DNA from: Sordaria brevicollis
Taxonomy: Eukaryota; Ascomycota; Sordariomycetes; Sordariales; Sordariaceae
Length of the DNA: 64,000 nt
Direction: 5' to 3'
Assembly (NCBI GenBank): GCA_033439795.1
Contig: JAUTDP010000001.1
Span: forward strand, 4,898,001 to 4,962,000
The notes beneath the pieces are model-generated. The model saw only the letters and a list, made by a program, of their open reading frames with translations, was not told the origin of the DNA and did not search any database. Below are positions 58,990 to 64,000 of the stretch, piece by piece (the first letter of the stretch is position 1; each line of letters starts with the position of its first letter). A program made the translations under genes and the position numbers.

Positions 58990-60050
58990 CGACGTTTTTA
59001 ACGTTAATAATTTAATTAGAATATTATATTTAATTAGCGCTATTATTACGTATATTTATATAAGAGAAAGTATTAATATTCTTCTTTATTATTAATTAAG
59101 GATTAACCTTCCGTATAGCCGTATATATCCTTAAGTATAATAATACTATAGTATACCGGTTAATTATTATTATTATTATTAATATTAAAAAAAGGATTAT
59201 AAAATTAACTAAATATTAGAGTTTTCTATAAAGTATTAGAAGTATATACTATCCTTACCGCCTATAAGGTCCGATTCCTTAAAGTTAAAACCCCTAAGGA
59301 GATTGAGGGTAATTTTAAATTATTCCTTTATTTTCGAAACGTTCTTAACGCTATCGATAATTCCCACTTTCCGGTACGGATTCGTAGTAAGGATTAATAA
59401 CTATAGCGTAATTATAAGGGCACCCTTTCGATTAATATATTAATTATTTACAATTTCGATAGTAAAATTACGTATATACTCCCTAATTAGGAGGGATTAA
59501 CTAATAATATAAAAGTATTAAATAATACCTTTACTTAGGGATTTAATATATTATAAAGGTATTATTATTTCGCCGACGGTAATTATAATAATTCTTCCCG
59601 CCTATTTATACCTTATTATAACGTACAATATTATTTATAAGAAACGGCTAAAGCTTCGTTACGGCCGGCTAATTTTAAAGAATTATTTAACCTTCGCTAT
59701 AATTAAGGTCGGATTATCGTAGAGAGGGTAATTAATCGTATAAAAAGTATTTTTCGTATTTATTAATATATTTTTAATTTTAGGGTAGGAATATAAATAA
59801 AAATTATTTATATAATTACAGGGTTATTCAATTTCTTATAAGAGTATTAATATATAAATTTTACCGATACAGAGGATGCTATTTTTATTAAAGAATATAT
59901 TAATTTCAATACCCTATTCGAATAGGATAAAACTCTTATAAGGATTATAAAGGAGAAAACGGACGGCGCTAATAATATTTCGAATTAATAATATAATTAC
60001 ATCGTAAAGAAGATATAGAAGGATTATTATACTAAATTAATAAAAAAGGG
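58990..60050 (+). pseudogene. PIF/Harbinger (DDE_Tnp_4-like) transposase relic
   Basis: Read in one register with RIP-type nonsense codons. The block before the first Asp reads TPKEIEGNFK, then NAIDNSHFPVRIRSKD, with Asp at 59356-59358. It continues with YFADGNYNNSSRL, Asp at 59575-59577, and FKELFNLRYN followed by IIVERVINRIKSIFRI, Glu at 59722-59724. These correspond to the AVDGTH, LADxGYPN and NxIERxFG blocks of the family, and D, D and E lie in the same frame, 73 and 49 codons apart. Nearly all stops are TAA or TAG at places where Gln, Trp or Arg would be expected, as C-to-T change predicts. Both ends are approximate. Confidence 0.8.
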
Positions 60051-60899
60051 AGAAATATAAGGTAGGAAATAGGAAGTAGGGAGGTTATAAATAAATAAAC
60101 TAATCGCCTAAACTACTTTAAATCGACTAAATCTATTAAAATCCTATATATTAAATAAATAATTTAATTAATATAATCGAATATAATTACTAAAGGTATA
60201 ATTTAATTTAATACCCTCTTTCAAAATATTTTAAAATATTTCGAAATTTTGGATAAATATATTTAATATATTAAACTATATTAGCGTAATTTAGTTTAAT
60301 ATAGATTAAAATTATAATATTTCTTTTAATACTTACATTTCCCGTAAAATTACTCTAAAATAAATACGATTTAGATATATTAATTTAATTTATTTTAACG
60401 AATAAGAGAGTATTTTTTCTATATATATACAATTTTTTTTAATAGTTTTATATTATTATAAAAAAAAATATCGAAAATAATCGACCTACTTACCGCTCCC
60501 TCCCGCTTATAAGAACCCTATTAATATAATAAACTATTATAATGTACGCTATAATATAAAGTATTTTTAAAGTACTATAACGATTCTATAAATTTGATAA
60601 TAATTTTAAATTCGAGAGGGGAGGTAAATCCCTATCCTCTAAACCTAAATTAAAAATTCTAATTTTATTATTACGAATAAACCTTTTTACTAATATTCGA
60701 AAGTAAATTGCTTTAACGTTATTATTAATAGTAATAAAGCAGTGAATTCGAGTTTTAAACTCCTCCTACTTATAAAAAGTAATTTTAGTAATTTCGTTAT
60801 CGACCTTCCCCTTTTAATCGCGATTAAAAATTTCGAACGCGCATATTAATTATTTATATTCCCTCTCTTATTCCCTCCTTAATTTAATAACTTCCTACG

Positions 60900-61620
60900 T
60901 AACTTCGCGAACGATTTTATACGCCTTTTTCTCTCCCTCCGCCTAGACGTTAATAAAATACTTCAAATTATCGACGATAATTTTACTATTAATCTTCTTT
61001 TTTTTCTTCTTTAGGTCGATATTTATAGTAATTTTTTTTTTATTATTACGAACGTAGGCGGGGATAGGGAATTCGCCGTTAAAATTAGAATTAAGATAAT
61101 CGTTAATATTATTAATAATTACCTAATCCTTATTAAGTAATAAAGAATTTAATATTTGGGTATACTTTTTAATAGCTTTTTAATCTTTAGTAAAAATAAT
61201 TTCTATAAAATTTCTATAAGGGAGTAGCTTATTATAGAATTAATTAACTTCTTTATACTTTTATACTTTATAAAATTAATTACCCTCTATTAATTAATAA
61301 TAATATAATTAATTAACTTCTATTATATTATCCTAAATATTATTAGGTACGGTCTAATAACCCTATTCATCGATTTTTTAATTAAAAATATTAATTAAGA
61401 GTATTTATTAAATACGTTATTTTCGCTTAAAGTAATTTACCTTATTACGGATTTAAATAGTATCAATAGTAACGTTATATTTAATTTTCAATTCTAAAAT
61501 AACGAAATTATATATTTACTTTTTATAACCGTTTTACCCTCTTATACCCTCCTCTATAGTAATTTTAAAGGTTTCGAATAAGGAAGCTTCTTGGGCTTTA
61601 ATTTATTGCTATAGAGTTTT
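60900..61620 (-). pseudogene. Myb/SANT-like DNA-binding protein relic of the transposon
   Basis: On the minus strand a single register from about 61615 downward reads through RIP-type stops. It gives FETFKITIEEGIRG, then IRNKVNYFKRK followed by a stop where Trp would fit and RI, then IDE, TVPNNI and a D after another Trp-to-stop, and KLLPYRNFIEIIF. This follows the Myb/SANT-like domain pattern (long basic helix, KKKWR, WDEE, TAPDxVWD, LPYxDLL). Such a protein is the second gene of PIF/Harbinger elements and binds the element ends with the transposase. It lies tail to tail with the transposase relic. The C-terminal part is Lys- and Asn-rich and poorly defined. Confidence 0.7.
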
Positions 61621-61889
61621 TTTCTTAAATTGATTAGGCTAGGTAAAAAGGGGTTAGGAAATTTAGGAACCTTCGATTACAATTTGTAATTAAATTATAT
61701 TAGGTAGCGTTTTCTATAGTATATAATTTGTCACTGGATAGGGTTAAGAAAGCTGAGGGATTTTCAGAAAGTCGTAGAAACGACTTTATAAATTGGGTCC
61801 TAAACTCGATGAATATAAACCCTTGAATTGCCGGATTTTAGCGGCAAAAAACGGTTTAGAAGGGTCTGTGCAACATTTCTACAGGACCC

Positions 61890-62307
61890 GCTGCCAAGGC
61901 AGTTCAGGAGCCCTTATTCAGGAGCAAAAGAACACGCTCTCACAGCCTCCCTGCCAAGGAGGAAGGCACGGGCCATCTCGCATTGCTGCAGCGCCCCAGA
62001 AGGCCGAAGGGTCCGCGTCTGCGTTTCCACTGCCCACTCAGGTGCAGCGATGGAGTGCAGTGGACTGCCCGTCCCGTCCTTGTAGCGCCCGACTTTGAAT
62101 GTCGAACTTGTCGACCGCACCGTTGACAATTCCATTGCCCGCCTTTACTGCAATTGCGTGTGTTCCTGGCGCCGCCGCCGTCCCATCATCAATCTTGAAA
62201 GCGGCTTCGAATCCCACCTCTCCATCGCAATCGTCCATCTCCCGGTCTTCGATTCTTGTCAGCCGATCCATTCGCGACGACAACTGTAACTAGAATAACC
62301 CGATATC
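61890..62307. other. Short region between the relic and cdc50
   Basis: About 420 bases of ordinary composition directly after the AT-rich island; probably the cdc50 promoter and 5' leader. No gene recognised. Confidence 0.55.
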
Positions 62308-63636
62308 ATGGCACCTCGCCGTCGCCGCGGCGGCCCCGAGGGCTCCCAGGACGGCAATTCCTCAGAAACAGATGCTCCTAAAAACCGTCCGCCCAACACT
62401 GCTTTCCGCCAGCAGCGAATGCGCGCCTGGCAATGTGTGCTCACACCGAAACTTATCGTATCGATTTTCACTGTCCTTGCCGCCATTTATCTAGGCTTTG
62501 GCGCCTACTTGACATATCTCGCCTTTACTGTACTTTTCCCCCGGTTCCCTATATGCCCCCTGTCATCTCTTGTGCAAAAGTATTCGATCACCCGCTGACC
62601 ATGTCGCGCACCATCTCAGGTTCGAGATATCAGTATCGACTATACCGACTGTTTAAGTGTTGCGCCCAGAGGAAATGGCACAAAGGCGCCGATTCCAGCC
62701 GACAACATCAAGTCGCACTTCCCGTCAAAAGCCTTGGAGGATCGCCCGAGTCTCGATCCTAAGAAGATGTCGACATGGCATGTGGAGGAACGAAACGTAA
62801 CCTTTGAGTGGAGCGGCATCACGGCTCCACGGAACATCTGCGTTATCTCATTCCCGATTCCTGACGAACTCCCGGCGCCGGTCAGCTTTTATTACCATTT
62901 GAACAACTTCTACCAGAACCATCGTCGCTACGTCAACTCGTTCAACGCTAAACAACTTCTGGGCGATGCCGTATCCAAGGATGTTATCGACGGTTCGACC
63001 TGCAAGCCCCTGGATCTCGACCCTCGAAACACCGGAAAGATCATCTACCCGTGCGGTGTGGTGGCCAACTCCATGTTTAACGATACCTTCTCCAACCCTT
63101 ACAACGAGCAGAACTCTTCCGACTACGTCATGTCCAACAAGGCCGGCGACATCAGCTGGGAAGGGTTGAAGGATCTGTACGGCGAGACCAAGTATAACCG
63201 GAACGACATCGTCCCCCCTCCGAACTGGGAGGCAGCCTGGCCCAACGGCTACACCAACGACACCAAGCTTCCGGACCTCAAGAACTGGGCCGACTTCCAG
63301 AACTGGATGATGCTGGCCGCCTCTCCAGACTTTTACAAGCTGGTGCGTAAGAACGAGCACGAGCCTATGAAGGCGGGCAACTACCGGATCGAGATTGTCG
63401 ACAACTTCAACACCACCGTCTATAACGGCAAGAAGTCCATTGTGCTCACCACCATCACCGCCATGGGCGCCCGCAACATCTGGCCAGGAATCATCTTCCT
63501 CATTGTTGGCGGCATCTGTCTCATCCTTGACATCTACTTTGTCTTGTCCTTCTTCATCTGGAAGCCACGCAAGTTGGGTGACCCTTCGTACCTGTCGTGG
63601 AATCAGCCGTCGGCGGGTCAGACCGGTTCGACATGA
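62308..63636 (+). CDS. cdc50: Cdc50/Lem3-family P4-ATPase subunit
   Basis: Exons 62308-62529 and 62620-63636 give 412 residues. A basic N terminus (APRRRRGG) is followed by the family block NTAFRQQRMRAWQ and a first membrane helix (SIFTVLAAIYLGFGAYLTYLAF). A large lumenal domain comes next, with N-glycosylation sequons (NGT, NVT, NDT, NSS) and conserved YYHLNNFYQNHRRYV and PCGVVANSMFNDTF. The second helix is IWPGIIFLIVGGICLILDIYFVLSFF. Cdc50 proteins pair with P4-ATPases (Drs2, Dnf types), allow them to leave the ER and are needed for phospholipid flipping. Which flippase this one serves cannot be told. Splicing joins YLAFT to VRDISIDYTDC in phase 0. Confidence 0.95.
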
Positions 63637-64000
63637 GCTGAAAATTCTTCGAAACTTGATGTTACAAGTTTGAACAAACACACGCAAAGAGAACGAAAGA
63701 TATAATATAGACCCTAATTACGCTGTGAGACTGATGGATGGACGTGACGAAAATTCTTACTCGGGAGGATGAGGAACATGAAATGGGGATAGAGAGAGTG
63801 AGCCGGAGAGTGTCACGGGAAAGAGACGGAGGAAAGAGGAGGGAGAGCAAGCATTGCGCCTGGGCGCTCGTGGTCGCTTCTTGAGCTTTGCCTGTTGTTG
63901 TTTCTAAAAACTTCCGCTGCGTGGTTTTGTTCAGCACGCGCTCAACACAGTCTTTTTTTGGGGATATCAGTAACGGCGTTTCGGACTTTTGAATTTTCAG
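63637..64000. other. Region downstream of cdc50
   Basis: About 360 bases to the window edge, holding the cdc50 3' UTR. No further gene recognised. Confidence 0.55.

Larger units (their letters stand above)
58451..61889. mobile_element. RIP-mutated PIF/Harbinger DNA transposon relic
   Basis: From about 58560 to 61735 the sequence is extremely AT-rich and TpA-rich, while CpA and TpG are almost absent, as after RIP. Under this damage two gene relics can be read: a DDE transposase on the + strand and a Myb/SANT-like protein on the - strand, the two-gene content of PIF/Harbinger elements. The outer limits given here are set by GGGTCCTG at 58451-58458 and its reverse complement CAGGACCC at 61882-61889; these ends are tentative and no target-site duplication was found. 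The relic cannot be active. Similar copies elsewhere in the genome would be expected, since RIP acts on duplicated DNA. Confidence 0.8.

Noticed and set aside
58560..61735. AT-rich island as a centromere fragment or mitochondrial insertion
   Set aside because: It reads as a two-gene DNA transposon with RIP-type changes; no mitochondrial gene or centromeric retroelement was recognised.
1..64000. CRISPR arrays, bacterial operons, riboswitches, dispersed 5S rRNA genes
   Set aside because: The window is fungal nuclear DNA. No regularly spaced repeats were found, and no segment resembled the 5S rRNA sequence I looked for by eye.

Overview
The window looks like nuclear chromosomal DNA of a filamentous ascomycete of the Sordariales, in or very near the genus Neurospora. 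The gene models have many short introns with GTAAGT-like donors and C/TAG acceptors. Tom40 comes out at 349 residues and the PKA regulatory subunit at 385, the lengths I recall for the Neurospora proteins. A 3.2 kb island is massively AT-rich with TpA excess and hardly any CpA or TpG, the signature of repeat-induced point mutation (RIP). The species cannot be fixed from the sequence alone.

Layout, left to right: a DRG-type GTPase (+, 88-1548); a Spo12-like mitotic-exit protein (-, 2151-2745); a peroxisomal acyl-CoA dehydrogenase (-, 3627-5117); a 3.3 kb stretch with no recognisable gene; a USP-type deubiquitinase ending in a CaaX box (+, 8454-11312); tRNA-His with an intron (-, 12065-12161); tom40 (-, 13224-14701); a fructose-6-phosphate 2-kinase with a dead phosphatase half (+, 16228-18203); a MAT2B/RmlD-like reductase-fold protein (+, 18871-20341); a low-complexity reading frame leading into an RA-PH domain protein (+, 21057-25644); farnesyl diphosphate synthase (-, 26667-27784); the APC/C subunit Cdc23 (+, 28831-30969, with a curious in-frame tail to 31341); a small secreted protein (+, 32945-33796); a tRNA-like Pol III element (-, about 35071-35180); vps54 (-, 35625-39220); mcm5 (+, 40128-42466); a truncated, degenerate acyl-CoA-synthetase-like protein (-, 42885-44709); the complex I 24 kDa subunit (+, 45547-46466); a kelch protein (-, 46994-48698); neutral ceramidase (-, 49505-52027); SPF27/BCAS2 (+, 52787-53551); the PKA regulatory subunit (-, 54191-55413); a RIP-mutated PIF/Harbinger transposon relic (about 58560-61735); and a Cdc50 flippase subunit (+, 62308-63636).

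These are mostly conserved housekeeping genes in mixed orientation and do not form a metabolic cluster. Loose themes are cell cycle and replication (Spo12, Cdc23, Mcm5), membrane traffic and lipids (Vps54, Cdc50, ceramidase, farnesyl diphosphate synthase, peroxisomal dehydrogenase) and mitochondria (Tom40, 24 kDa subunit). Divergent pairs that may share promoters are tom40/kinase, erg20/cdc23, vps54/mcm5, acyl-CoA-synthetase-like/nuo-24 and ceramidase/SPF27.

The least ordinary item is the AT-rich island. Under the RIP damage it still shows, in one unbroken register, the D-D-E residues of a PIF/Harbinger transposase on the + strand, and on the - strand a Myb/SANT-like partner gene arranged tail to tail with it. 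Other points worth checking are the CaaX box on the deubiquitinase, the lost phosphatase histidine in the 2-kinase, the open frame after the Cdc23 stop codon, and the tRNA-like element with A box, B box and T-run terminator. All exon boundaries were read by eye from splice consensus, frame continuity and family fit; no search was run.
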